64,000 bases of DNA from Haliscomenobacter sp033763495 (lineage in GTDB: Bacteria > Bacteroidota > Bacteroidia > Chitinophagales > Saprospiraceae), in the NCBI RefSeq assembly GCF_033763495.1, contig NZ_JANRKL010000203.1:1-64000 (forward strand). Direction: 5' to 3'. The first letter of the stretch is position 1; each line of letters begins with the position of its first letter. The position numbers and the translations under genes were made by a program. The notes under the pieces are model-generated. The model worked only from the letters and a program-made list of their open reading frames with translations. It was not told the DNA's origin and searched no databases. Positions 45,191-54,003 of this stretch are shown here, piece by piece.

Positions 45191-47836
45191 ATGAGATTAC
45201 TTTCCATCCTCTTCATTTTGTCGATTTGTCTTGCTCCTGTAGCTTTTTTTGCCCAAAAACCTGATCCCTATCAACACGAATCCGACGAGCGCAAATTGGA
45301 TGAAGGTAAACCCACCATGATGCCCTACAACCGCATGGTCGCTTCAGCCGGAAAGGTGGTCACTTATGGAGAACCTCGCCTGGAAAACCACACCCTGGAC
45401 GTGGCACTCCTGCCAGGGAATAGCCATATTGTTATCGAAGATCGTTTTGGTATTGCCATTTTGGATCGAAAGACGCAAACGATTCAGACCCGCTGGGAGA
45501 TCACCAAAGACTCCCGTTTTGCCGGGATGAAAAACACCTACTCCGGTATCAAAACCCTGGTTTTTCAAAATCAAACCTATATCCTCTGGAGTGCTGCCGG
45601 ACAGGAAAATGAAAAGGGTGGGCTGCTGATTGCCCGCTGGGATGGCAGCAAAATCACCCAAGTCGACTATTTGCCAATCCCCCCCAAAGCGCCTGCACCG
45701 GGTGCTCTCCCCAACGAAGTGGAAGTGTCCTTTGAGGCTGGTCAGCCCTTTTTATACCTCGTGCTAAATGGCAACAATCAATTGCTCAAGATCAATTTCG
45801 CCACCCGCCAAATCGTCTGGACGGCCAATACCGGAGTAGCGCCTTTTGGCGTAAAATTGGCCCAAAATAAAGTTTATGTCAGCAACTGGGCCGGACCATT
45901 GCCTAGCGACCCCAAACTGGAAACTGCTGGAGTGCCCTACGGCGAAGCCTATGTTGACCCACGTACCGGAGCAACCCTGAAAGGCAGCATCAGCATTTTT
46001 GACCCCACTACCGGCCAACAACTCAAAGAACTAGAAGCAGGACTCCACCCCAATGCCATGGCCCTCAGCCCTGACCAAAAGGCCCTTTATGTGGCCAATG
46101 GAAACAGTGATGATGTATCGGTGATTGATGTAATGACTGATGTAGAAAAGCAAAGAATCCCGGTAGGTTTATTCCAAATCGGGGGTGCTCTGCTGGGCAG
46201 CAGCCCCAATGGCCTCGCGCTGGATAGCCTGGGAAAAACCTTGTATGTGGCCAATGGCTTGGATCATGCCCTGGCGGTGGTGCGACTGGGTGAAATACCT
46301 AAAGTGGTCGGGTACATTCCAACTGAAGCCTATCCATCGGGTTTGTTGTGTAGCCAAAACACCTTATATGTATGCAACCTGGAAGCACGCGGCGCCCGGG
46401 TACTCAACAATACGCCGGAGCAAAAAAGGCGTTTCCCAAAAACTGATTCTACCTTTGCTGGGGCTTACAATGCCCATGAGCAGTTGGCTTCTCTTTCGAT
46501 CATCCCGGTGCCCAAAGCGGCCGCTTTGCGCAAATACAGCAAACAGGTTCGGGCAATGAACATGAGTTTCAGGGTGGAAGCAAGCCGCAAGGCACCGCGC
46601 CCAAATGTAGCTCCCAAACCCGTACCTGAGCGCATCGGTGAACCCTCCGTATTCAAACACGTATTGTACATCATCAAAGAAAACCGGACTTACGACCAGG
46701 TGTATGGAGACCTAAAACAAGGGCGTGGAATGCCTGCTTTGTGCGTTTTTGGTGATTCCATTACACCAAACCAACACAAACTGGCTTTGGAATATTCACT
46801 ACTGGACAATTACCACGTCGCCGGAAAATCTTCTGCCGAAGGGCACCAGTGGACCGACGCCGGGATTGTGTCGGATTATGTAGAAAAAAGTGTACGTGCC
46901 TGGTTTCGCAGCTACCCACACCGCCAATATGATGCCATGGTGTATACCCGGGAGGGATTCATCTGGAACCATGCGCTTGACCATGGAAAAACCGTACGCA
47001 TCTATGGCGAGGCTTGCGACATGGAATTTGACCACAAATTGGATTGGAGCGCGATTTATCAAACCTATCTGGACAAAACACCTTTCGAGTTCAAAAACAC
47101 CAGTACCATTTCCCGGGTACGTCCCATTTTGTCCCAAAATTTTCCGGGCTACGACGACCCAAAAATCAACGATCAAATGCGGGCCGAAGCCTTCATCAAG
47201 GAGTTGGAAGCATATGAAAAAATGCCTGGAGATCAATTGCCCCAATTGATGGTGATGGCCCTGCCCAATGACCATACGGCAGGTACCAGCCCAGGTTACC
47301 CTACCCCTCGCGCACAGGTGGCAGACAATGATCTGGCCTTGGGACGTATTATTGAGGCCTTGAGTAAAAGTCGTTTTTGGGATTCGACGGTCGTTTTTGT
47401 CACTGAAGATGACTCCCAAAATGGCTGGGATCATATTTCGGCTTACCGTACTGGCGCTTTGGTGATCAGTCCTTACTCCCGTTTGGGCAAAACGATCCAT
47501 ACCAACTACAACCAACTTTCAATGTTACGTACTATTGAACAAATTTTAGGGCTTCCTCCAATGACGAGTATGGATGCTACTGCCCGGCCTATGTTTGAAT
47601 GTTTTACGGATACCGCGCAAAAAATACCCTACCGGGCCCTGCCCAATCGTATTCCTCTCAATGAAATGAACAAGTCTTTATCCATGTTACAAGGGCCTGC
47701 TTTGTTCTATGCCCAAAAATCGCTGGAACAAATGAGCGAAGGGGTAGATAAAGGGGAGGATGACTTGATGAACCGGATTTTGTGGTTTGCCAGCAAAGGT
47801 GAGGTACCTTATCCTTCAGGAACAAAGATGAAATAA
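45191..47836 (+). CDS. YncE-type beta-propeller fused to an alkaline-phosphatase-fold phosphoesterase
   Basis: The 881-aa product has a signal peptide ending FFAQ. A YVTN/YncE seven-bladed propeller covers about residues 60-430 (LYVANGNSDDVSVIDVMTDV, GKTLYVANGLDHALAVVRLG). The phosphoesterase domain spans about 495-850 (HVLYIIKENRTYDQVYGDLK, DNYHVAGKSSAEGHQWTDAG, VVFVTEDDSQNGWDHISAYR). This known two-domain combination resembles phosphatidylcholine-phospholipase C-like enzymes. It is divergent from susC-susD and may process a phosphorylated substrate for that transporter; the link is inference. Confidence 0.88.
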   Translation: MRLLSILFILSICLAPVAFFAQKPDPYQHESDERKLDEGKPTMMPYNRMVASAGKVVTYGEPRLENHTLDVALLPGNSHIVIEDRFGIAILDRKTQTIQTRWEITKDSRFAGMKNTYSGIKTLVFQNQTYILWSAAGQENEKGGLLIARWDGSKITQVDYLPIPPKAPAPGALPNEVEVSFEAGQPFLYLVLNGNNQLLKINFATRQIVWTANTGVAPFGVKLAQNKVYVSNWAGPLPSDPKLETAGVPYGEAYVDPRTGATLKGSISIFDPTTGQQLKELEAGLHPNAMALSPDQKALYVANGNSDDVSVIDVMTDVEKQRIPVGLFQIGGALLGSSPNGLALDSLGKTLYVANGLDHALAVVRLGEIPKVVGYIPTEAYPSGLLCSQNTLYVCNLEARGARVLNNTPEQKRRFPKTDSTFAGAYNAHEQLASLSIIPVPKAAALRKYSKQVRAMNMSFRVEASRKAPRPNVAPKPVPERIGEPSVFKHVLYIIKENRTYDQVYGDLKQGRGMPALCVFGDSITPNQHKLALEYSLLDNYHVAGKSSAEGHQWTDAGIVSDYVEKSVRAWFRSYPHRQYDAMVYTREGFIWNHALDHGKTVRIYGEACDMEFDHKLDWSAIYQTYLDKTPFEFKNTSTISRVRPILSQNFPGYDDPKINDQMRAEAFIKELEAYEKMPGDQLPQLMVMALPNDHTAGTSPGYPTPRAQVADNDLALGRIIEALSKSRFWDSTVVFVTEDDSQNGWDHISAYRTGALVISPYSRLGKTIHTNYNQLSMLRTIEQILGLPPMTSMDATARPMFECFTDTAQKIPYRALPNRIPLNEMNKSLSMLQGPALFYAQKSLEQMSEGVDKGEDDLMNRILWFASKGEVPYPSGTKMK

Positions 47837-47840
47837 AAGA

Positions 47841-47863
47841 ACCTTGTAGAAGGTACTTTTTTT
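47841..47863 (+). terminator. Short terminator after the YncE/phosphoesterase gene
   Basis: ACCTT and AAGGT pair around GTAG and are followed by AC and seven T. The stem is only five base pairs, so strength is uncertain. Confidence 0.5.
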
Positions 47864-47893
47864 ATTTAGAAGTATTAAAAATTAATATTCGTA

Positions 47894-47924
47894 TTGTTTT
47901 TTTCACAAACCTGTATTACTTTTG
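47894..47924 (+). promoter_or_regulatory. Promoter far upstream of the cytochrome c peroxidase gene
   Basis: A -33-like TTG at 47894-47896 and a perfect -7 box TACTTTTG at 47917-47924 are 20 bases apart, the spacing expected in Bacteroidota. A second -7-like TATTTTTG is at 47956-47963 without a partner. Use of the first would give a leader of about 245 bases. Confidence 0.55.
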
Positions 47925-48177
47925 TCGAAGTATCGCATACGCGACATTTAGAGGCTATTTTTGTAAACATTTGTTGAGTCTGAGTATTCCTCCCCTCCAT
48001 CATACTCTACTCTTTCCTACTGTCTACATCTCCATACCATTTCACCTTGTTTTACCGCTCTAGAATCACACCATACTAGGCTACAGTGAGTTTTTCACTT
48101 AGCCGCATTTTTGCTGTTGATTGTTGCTTTTTAACAATATGGGTACTCTATTTATCTCATGATCAAAAAAAATTGTA
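47925..48177 (+). other. Long, pyrimidine-rich leader of the peroxidase gene
   Basis: No ORF is visible. The segment about 47986-48050 is almost purely C/T/A on the + strand, and a small hairpin TCGC-ATAC-GCGA lies near 47931-47942. It may be an untranslated leader with a regulatory role or just spacer DNA. Confidence 0.35.
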
Positions 48178-49536
48178 ATGAAAAAGCTATTTGTAGCTGT
48201 TCTTTTTTTGGCTGCGCTCGCATATGTTATTTCTTGTGAGCGGGAGGTGGCTAGTGATTTGGACCTCGACAGTCCTCTGGAAGCAATTTTGGATCAAAAA
48301 TCAGTAACTGGATCTTACACAGGTTACATCATGCCAGAAAGCACTGATTTTGCCAGTTTGCCCAACCAGGATCCTAAAAACCCAGTAACTGCGGAAAAAG
48401 TAGAACTGGGGCGTTTGTTGTTCTTTGAGACCGGCTTGGCGCTTGAAAACAAATACCCCTCATCCAAGGGGACTTTCTCGTGCAGTAGCTGTCACATTCC
48501 CAACCGTGGGTTCACTGCCGGACGTTTTCAGGGCATTGCAGATGGTGCAGTGGGCTTTGGAAAAAGTGGAGAAGGTCGGCAAAAAAGCTCGGTCTATTTC
48601 GGGCACGAGGTGGATGCACAGGGCGCCAGACCGCTGCCAGTCATCAACACTACTTACATTTCTAATGCGCTTTGGGCTGGTACTTTCGGGTCTTTTAACG
48701 TCAATGAAGGTACTAATGCAGTTTGGAATCAGGACACCCTGGTTGCCATCAACCACGAGCAATTGATGGGCCTTGAAGCCAACAATGCCCGGGCACTAGC
48801 GGTACACCGTCAGGTGATCAACAAAACGGTAACCGATCAATTGGGGTACACCGAGATGTTTGACAAGGCATTCCCTGAAATTCCGGTGAAAGACCGCTAC
48901 AACCGCAAAACGGGTTCCTTTGCTATTGCGGCCTACTTCCGCACTATCCTGACCAACCAAGCCCCTTTCCAAAAGTGGCTTAAAGGAGAAAAAGATGCCA
49001 TGACTGCACAACAAAAGAAAGGAGCCATTGTCTTTTTCGGCAAAGCAGGTTGTGTAAATTGCCACAATACGCCTTCTTTGAATGCATTCCCACACCGCTT
49101 TTTTGCACTGGGTGTAAACAATCTGTACCAAAGCAACTACAACGTGTTCCGCACAGATGTAAATGATCGCCGGAACCTGGGCCGTGGTGGCTTTACCTAC
49201 AAGGAGGAAGACATGCACAAGTTTAAGGTACCACAATTGTACAACCTTAAGGATGTTGGATTCTATTTCCACGGTGCCAGCAAAACTTCCTTGCGGGAAG
49301 TGGTTGAGTATTTCAATGCAGGAATTCCTGAAAATCCTTTGGTACCAGCTAGCCAGATTTCCAGCTTATTCAAGCCACTCAATTTGACTAAAGAAGAGGT
49401 AGACGACTTGACCGAATTCCTTGAAAATGGATTATTCGATCCAAATTTGGAACGCTATGCGCCAACCAAGACCAAATCCGGCAATTGCTTTCCAAACAAT
49501 GACCCACAATCAAAAATCGACATGGGTTGTAACTAA
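48178..49536 (+). CDS. Di-heme cytochrome c peroxidase (MauG/CcpA family) lipoprotein
   Basis: The 452-aa product has a lipobox AYVISC with Cys20 and two c-type heme sites, C102-S-S-C-H106 and C292-V-N-C-H296. ELGRLLFFETGLALENK before the first site and LRTILTNQAPFQKWLKGEKD-like spacing before the second fit the family (the text here is FRTILTNQAPFQKWLKGE). PQLYNLKDVGFYFHGASKTS is the usual C-terminal segment. It should reduce peroxide or oxidise a protein or small partner in the periplasm. A terminator follows. Confidence 0.9.
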   Translation: MKKLFVAVLFLAALAYVISCEREVASDLDLDSPLEAILDQKSVTGSYTGYIMPESTDFASLPNQDPKNPVTAEKVELGRLLFFETGLALENKYPSSKGTFSCSSCHIPNRGFTAGRFQGIADGAVGFGKSGEGRQKSSVYFGHEVDAQGARPLPVINTTYISNALWAGTFGSFNVNEGTNAVWNQDTLVAINHEQLMGLEANNARALAVHRQVINKTVTDQLGYTEMFDKAFPEIPVKDRYNRKTGSFAIAAYFRTILTNQAPFQKWLKGEKDAMTAQQKKGAIVFFGKAGCVNCHNTPSLNAFPHRFFALGVNNLYQSNYNVFRTDVNDRRNLGRGGFTYKEEDMHKFKVPQLYNLKDVGFYFHGASKTSLREVVEYFNAGIPENPLVPASQISSLFKPLNLTKEEVDDLTEFLENGLFDPNLERYAPTKTKSGNCFPNNDPQSKIDMGCN

Positions 49537-49586
49537 CTGCTCCAGATATTTTTTACGCTTAATACTAGTAGAGGTTTTTGTAAGAA

Positions 49587-49628
49587 GAGGTGTTGTCGGC
49601 TGATTGCGGGCAACACCTCAGCTTTTTT
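49587..49628. terminator. Terminator between peroxidase and MFS genes
   Basis: Perfect arms GAGGTGTTG (49587-49595) and CAACACCTC (49611-49619) are followed by AGC and six T. The hairpin abuts the end of the convergent MFS gene, whose stop it partly includes. Confidence 0.78.
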
Positions 49629-50850
49629 AAAGCACAACTTTTCGTCCAAATCCCTGCCCCTTCAACCACCAAAATCCCAGCATCCCCAGTAAACAGCACC
49701 CACTCAACACGTACCACAAACTACTAAACCCCCAATGCTCGGCCACATTCATGCCGATGTTGGGTGCAATGATGTGCCCAAAGGACCAGGCACTGGAGTA
49801 CAAACCCAGGTATTGCCCCTGTGTGCTTGCAGGGGCCCGATCTACCACGATGCTGTTGGCAAAAGGCAATTGGAAAATTTCTCCAAACGTAATCGCTACC
49901 AAACACAGGATCGCTGCGCTTGCCTGATGTGGGGTGAAATTGAGCAAAATAAAACCGAGCCCAATCATGGCCGCGCCCAAAATCACCAGGCTCATCTTGG
50001 CGTGCCGGCCTTCGAGACGAGAAACCAGGGGCATCTCAATAAAAGTGATGATGATGCCATTGCCCGCCAGCAAAAATCCGATCACATTTTCGTCCCAATG
50101 CCAGCTCTCTTTCAGAAAAACGGGAACCATGCTGAAAAACTGCAAAAAGGCAATGGCATTGATGGCAATCAGGACAAAAAAGAGCAAAAACTGCTTGTCG
50201 CGGTAAGGAGACAAAGCGCGACCTTCAGCCTTGGTTGCGGCCTTTTCCTTCCGCATTGATTTTTTCTCCTCCAAAAAGAAACGCAAGAAAAAAGCTGCAC
50301 CAATACAGGTGATGCCATCCACCCAAAACAACCATTGGTAACCCAGGCTATGTGCCAAAATACCTCCTAGGGCTGGCCCCATACCAAAACCCAGGTTGAT
50401 GGCCAAACGCACCAAAGACAAGGAACGGGTATAATCTTCTGGCTTGCTGTAAGCTGAAATTGATGCCATGTTGGCCGGACGAAAACTGTCGCCTACCATG
50501 CCCACAATAAATACAGCAATGCATAACCCCAGCAAACTCTGGACGTGTTGTAAGGCAAAAAACAAAAGCCCGGTCAGAAACAAAGACCAAAACATGATCT
50601 TGTATGAACCAATCAAGTCGCTCAAACGCCCACCCAGGATGGTGCCAATTACCGCCCCAGCTCCAAAAGAAGTCAGGATCAACGCAGCTTGCCCTTTGGA
50701 AAAATCCAGTTCCTGGGTCAGGTAAACGGCCAGAAAAGGGAACACCATGGTACCCGCCCGGTTGATGAAAGATACCAAGCTAAGCATCCAGATGTCGCGA
50801 TGGAGGCCGGCGAAAGAACTAAGGTAGGCGTTGAGTGCACGAGCAAGCAT
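49627..50850 (-). CDS. MFS transporter
   Basis: The 407-aa product has about twelve membrane helices. It starts IWMLSLVSFINRAGTMVFPF and has the loop 2-3 motif GGRLSDLIGSYKIMFW (GxxxD-like). LSLVRLAINLGFGMGPALGG lies in TM5. It resembles MDR-type drug exporters. The substrate is unknown. It is not obviously in an operon; a GT-rich run of about 30 bases lies just upstream of its start. Confidence 0.85.
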   Translation of the reverse strand: MLARALNAYLSSFAGLHRDIWMLSLVSFINRAGTMVFPFLAVYLTQELDFSKGQAALILTSFGAGAVIGTILGGRLSDLIGSYKIMFWSLFLTGLLFFALQHVQSLLGLCIAVFIVGMVGDSFRPANMASISAYSKPEDYTRSLSLVRLAINLGFGMGPALGGILAHSLGYQWLFWVDGITCIGAAFFLRFFLEEKKSMRKEKAATKAEGRALSPYRDKQFLLFFVLIAINAIAFLQFFSMVPVFLKESWHWDENVIGFLLAGNGIIITFIEMPLVSRLEGRHAKMSLVILGAAMIGLGFILLNFTPHQASAAILCLVAITFGEIFQLPFANSIVVDRAPASTQGQYLGLYSSAWSFGHIIAPNIGMNVAEHWGFSSLWYVLSGCCLLGMLGFWWLKGQGFGRKVVL

Positions 50851-51059
50851 AAGAATGGGTGTGTGTTTGAGTGTGGGTGTGCGTGTGAGGGCAGTCCAAT
50901 GTTACTGCCTTGATCCCAGATTACAAACCCAATAATTAACCTCTCGTGCAACCCCTAGGTTGAAAGATAAGTTCCTGAAAAATAATCGATAAGTGGCTTA
51001 ATTACAATCGCTAATTCGGGACAAAGTGTACTTTCAACCCCAATCATTTGCAGAATACT

Positions 51060-52412
51060 TCATTGCCCGCCATTAGGTTTGGGACGTGGGATCAAATACA
51101 GTATTTTCTGCCGATTGTCGGCGTAATGAATTTTCTCTCCATCAAACACCGCATTTTGCTCCAACATGATCCGCACCTCTTTGTTCCACTCGGGCAAAAA
51201 GACTTTGTTGTTGAGCTCGATGGCGTAGGTGGTATTGGGCAAAACGGGATAATCTCCAGTGCCGGGGACCCCCGACTGCATGTCCCACATCCCAATTGCA
51301 GGTCCAGCGCCGTGGCCGTGGTACCCAATGGGGTGGGAATAAATCTGGGGATTCAAACCTTCAGCTTTGGCTTTGCTGAGGGTAGCCGAGAGGATCTCGT
51401 TGCCCGTCCGTCCGGTTTTGTATTCGTTGGTGAGGATGTCCATTAGGCGCAAGCCTTTTTGGTAAGCCTGGAGTAAATAGGCAGGGGGAGCCGATTCACC
51501 GGGTTTCAAGACATAGGCATTTTGTTGGGTATCGGTGTTCAATCCCAGGTATTTGATGCCAAAGTCGATGTGTACCAGGTCGCCAGGCTGGATGATGGCG
51601 GCATCGGGGCGTTGGGCAAAACTGCGGTTTTGCTCATTGCCACTGGGGTCAGCGCGTTGGACATCGCAGGTGGGGTGAAACCAGGATTCGAGGCCCAAAC
51701 CCCGGACTTTTTCCCGATAAAACCAAACCACATCATCAGTGGTGGTGATGCCGGGTTGAATGACCACCTCGGATAGGCCTTCGGCAATGATGTCGTGGGC
51801 GATGCGGCAGATTTGTTCATATACAGTCAACTCTGCAGGAGTGCGGACCTCTAGCCAGTTGACGGCCAAACGTTCAGCGGAGACGAGCCTCTTTTCGAAT
51901 TTGTTGTCGAGGGATTCACGAAGTTTTTGGTGGTGAAAAGCCGAGAGGCCGTCAGCGTGGCCAAAGTTGGTACTCAGGTTGATGCCAATGCGTTGGGGGT
52001 TGCGCTCGGCCACCAGCTGGGCCAAACGTTTCCATTGATCGGGTTCTTTTTCCGGATCCCAGGCTTTTTTGAACACCTCCCCTACATCGTAACGTGCACA
52101 AGCTAAAAACTCCAGGGGTTTGTCCTTCCCCGGGTCATAAATGAGCAACATGGTGGTACGCCGTGCAGACAACCAGGTGGCGGGCAACATCGTGCGCAGC
52201 ACCGGGTCTTCATTGTACTCCCGCGCAATGACCAACCACATATCAATCCCTTCCTTGCGCATCAACTCTGGCAGCAGGTTTTGGCATCGCTCCTTCAGCC
52301 AGCGATCCTGCACCACGGCTTGCTCTCGCAAGGTCAACACTTTTGCTTGCTGTGCCATACCTACTCCAGCACAAATCAACATCAATACCAAACTCAATAC
52401 CAGTTTTTTCAT
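51060..52412 (-). CDS. M24 family (Xaa-Pro aminopeptidase-like) metallopeptidase, secreted
   Basis: The product, about 450 aa from the ATG at 52412, has a signal peptide ending GMAQ. It has an N-terminal creatinase-like domain and a pita-bread C-terminal domain. Metal ligands are visible: DLVHIDFGIKYLGLNTDTQ (two Asp), IGYHGHGAGPAIGMWD (His), YAIELNN and a late Glu in IMLEQNAVFDGE. It should release residues from Pro-containing peptides in the periplasm, though some relatives are not peptidases. It is the last gene of a five-gene minus-strand group led by the beta-helix lipoprotein. Confidence 0.85.
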   Translation of the reverse strand: MKKLVLSLVLMLICAGVGMAQQAKVLTLREQAVVQDRWLKERCQNLLPELMRKEGIDMWLVIAREYNEDPVLRTMLPATWLSARRTTMLLIYDPGKDKPLEFLACARYDVGEVFKKAWDPEKEPDQWKRLAQLVAERNPQRIGINLSTNFGHADGLSAFHHQKLRESLDNKFEKRLVSAERLAVNWLEVRTPAELTVYEQICRIAHDIIAEGLSEVVIQPGITTTDDVVWFYREKVRGLGLESWFHPTCDVQRADPSGNEQNRSFAQRPDAAIIQPGDLVHIDFGIKYLGLNTDTQQNAYVLKPGESAPPAYLLQAYQKGLRLMDILTNEYKTGRTGNEILSATLSKAKAEGLNPQIYSHPIGYHGHGAGPAIGMWDMQSGVPGTGDYPVLPNTTYAIELNNKVFLPEWNKEVRIMLEQNAVFDGEKIHYADNRQKILYLIPRPKPNGGQ

Positions 52413-52444
52413 ACTTACCATTTTAAACAATTCATCATTCATCG

Positions 52445-52636
52445 CTACACATAGTCTGTCTTCGGCCGCTCAAAGATCAATTCATAACTCATTTGCATAG
52501 CCGAACTCATGCTGGAAAAAATCTGCACGAGCCGCCAGCCTTCTTCAGCGTGTTCAGCAATGATGCTATGGTAGTCCTCCTTGGGGAGGTTGTTCCAGAT
52601 GTTGGTGGTCAATTTGACAAATTTGTATTCAAACAT
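52445..52636 (-). CDS. DUF4177-like small protein
   Basis: The 63-aa product MFEYKFVKLTTNIWNNLPKE, then IIAEHAEEGWRLVQIFSS and YELIFERPK, matches the short strand-helix-strand-strand DUF4177 pattern. The function is unknown. It is 32 bases upstream of the M24 gene and 15 bases after the previous small gene. Confidence 0.65.
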   Translation of the reverse strand: MFEYKFVKLTTNIWNNLPKEDYHSIIAEHAEEGWRLVQIFSSMSSAMQMSYELIFERPKTDYV

Positions 52637-52651
52637 GGCTTGGGTTATGGT

Positions 52652-52879
52652 TCAAGGATTAAACAATTCGTCAATGGATTTTTGCAAATCACGGGTTCGG
52701 TCTTCGGTGTAATTGGAACGGTAGTCTTCTTCTACTTCCCATTCAGGGGTAAAATGTTCGGATGGGGCAGTCGGTGAATGGGCTGCACTCAGGACATTGG
52801 CCACTGTTTGTAATACATCAGGGTCCTGAGTTTGCAGGACTTGATTGATGATGAAGAGTTTGAGTGCTTTGAGTTCCAT
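52652..52879 (-). CDS. Hypothetical 75-aa protein
   Basis: The start at 52879 (MELKALKLFIINQVLQTQDP) lies five bases after the cytochrome gene stop. The product is helical and acidic and ends DRTRDLQKSIDELFNP. I do not recognise a family. It resembles antitoxin- or addiction-type small helical proteins only in general form. Its tight spacing in the operon supports it as real. Confidence 0.55.
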   Translation of the reverse strand: MELKALKLFIINQVLQTQDPDVLQTVANVLSAAHSPTAPSEHFTPEWEVEEDYRSNYTEDRTRDLQKSIDELFNP

Positions 52880-52884
52880 ATTTT

Positions 52885-54003
52885 TTAATTGCAATTTCCC
52901 TTCAACTCCGCGATCCAATCCCGAATCAACTCCACCGCCTCCGTATGCACCATCACCCGCCCAATTTCCGGCATCATCACCCCAGGGTCGGTGTTTTCCA
53001 TGCGGTAGAGCAGGATTGATGCCTTGGGCTGCCCAGGTACAATGCTGAACTGGCGTCCTCCCGAACCTTTCCCTGCCGCCACCGGCGGCTTACAAAAGCC
53101 CAGGTGCGCCAGGTCTTGCTGATCGGCCTGCAAGTACAAGCCCGAACTGTGCGCAGGCCCCTGCGGGTGGTGGCAATGTCCACAATTCACATCCAGGTAC
53201 GCCAATGAACGCTCTTGCAGAGAACCCGTTTCGGGTTTGTCCCAGGCGGCGAGTTTGGCAAATTTCTGACCATGATCGCCTGCTGCCAAATAACCTGCCT
53301 TTTGCCAGCGACTCAATTGGTTTTCGGTTTTGCCATCGGGATAGCGCAAGTCTTTGTTGAGGTTGGCTACCTTGGGCCCGATGGGCTGAATAATAGCATC
53401 CCGATTGTGGCAGCTCTTGCACTGCGTCTTATTGGGAACAAGGTATTCAATGTTTTGTTTATGCCCTTTTTCATCCTGCCAGCTTACGGGTTTGATGTCG
53501 CCAACGATGTTGAGTTCAGCGTCGTTTTCAGCTTCGTCCCACACGTAGGTGAAGGCCTGCCATTCACCTTTTATTTTCATCAACAAACGCGTTTCTACCA
53601 CATCCCAATCCGCTTCTGGTTTAGCAAAATCAGCTGGATAATAGAAGTTTTTGATCAAAACCGCCTGGTCCGGGAAGTCCAGTCGACCGTCGGCAGCTAC
53701 GGTAGCTTGTTGGCCTTTGGGCATCCACACAAAGCGGGCTTTGTGGGCATAATCGGTAAACAAGGGCGTGATCAATTCGTAAGGCAAAACGCCAGTATTG
53801 GGCTTCAACTCGCGTTGGATACCCGTAAAAAAGCCGTAGTCCGATAGCTTCGGATAAGGAGCCTTGTTTGGATCAAACTGGACTGGCCCACTCACCTCCA
53901 TGCCTTTTTTTTGCGCAACAGGGCCTTGGCAAGTGAAACAAAAACCCAGTACTAGGATAAAACCAAGCGCTAAAATCCGGCCTTTTTTGAACTGCTTTTT
54001 CAT
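52885..54003 (-). CDS. SO_2930-type di-heme c-type cytochrome lipoprotein
   Basis: The product, about 372 aa, has a lipobox region FCFTC with Cys25 and two c-type heme sites, C195-K-S-C-H199 and C274-G-H-C-H278. The segment PKLSDYGFFTGIQRELKPNT, then YELITPLFTDYAHKARFVW, is typical of the SO_2930/HNE_0200-like family. The ATG at 54003 overlaps the upstream stop by four bases (ATGA), so it is translationally coupled to the beta-helix gene. These families are known to occur as a two-gene pair of unknown function. Confidence 0.85.
   Translation of the reverse strand: MKKQFKKGRILALGFILVLGFCFTCQGPVAQKKGMEVSGPVQFDPNKAPYPKLSDYGFFTGIQRELKPNTGVLPYELITPLFTDYAHKARFVWMPKGQQATVAADGRLDFPDQAVLIKNFYYPADFAKPEADWDVVETRLLMKIKGEWQAFTYVWDEAENDAELNIVGDIKPVSWQDEKGHKQNIEYLVPNKTQCKSCHNRDAIIQPIGPKVANLNKDLRYPDGKTENQLSRWQKAGYLAAGDHGQKFAKLAAWDKPETGSLQERSLAYLDVNCGHCHHPQGPAHSSGLYLQADQQDLAHLGFCKPPVAAGKGSGGRQFSIVPGQPKASILLYRMENTDPGVMMPEIGRVMVHTEAVELIRDWIAELKGNCN

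Noticed and set aside
52652..52879. 75-aa protein with DUF4177-like neighbour considered as a toxin-antitoxin pair
   Set aside because: No toxin fold is recognisable in either; their place inside an envelope operon explains the spacing better.
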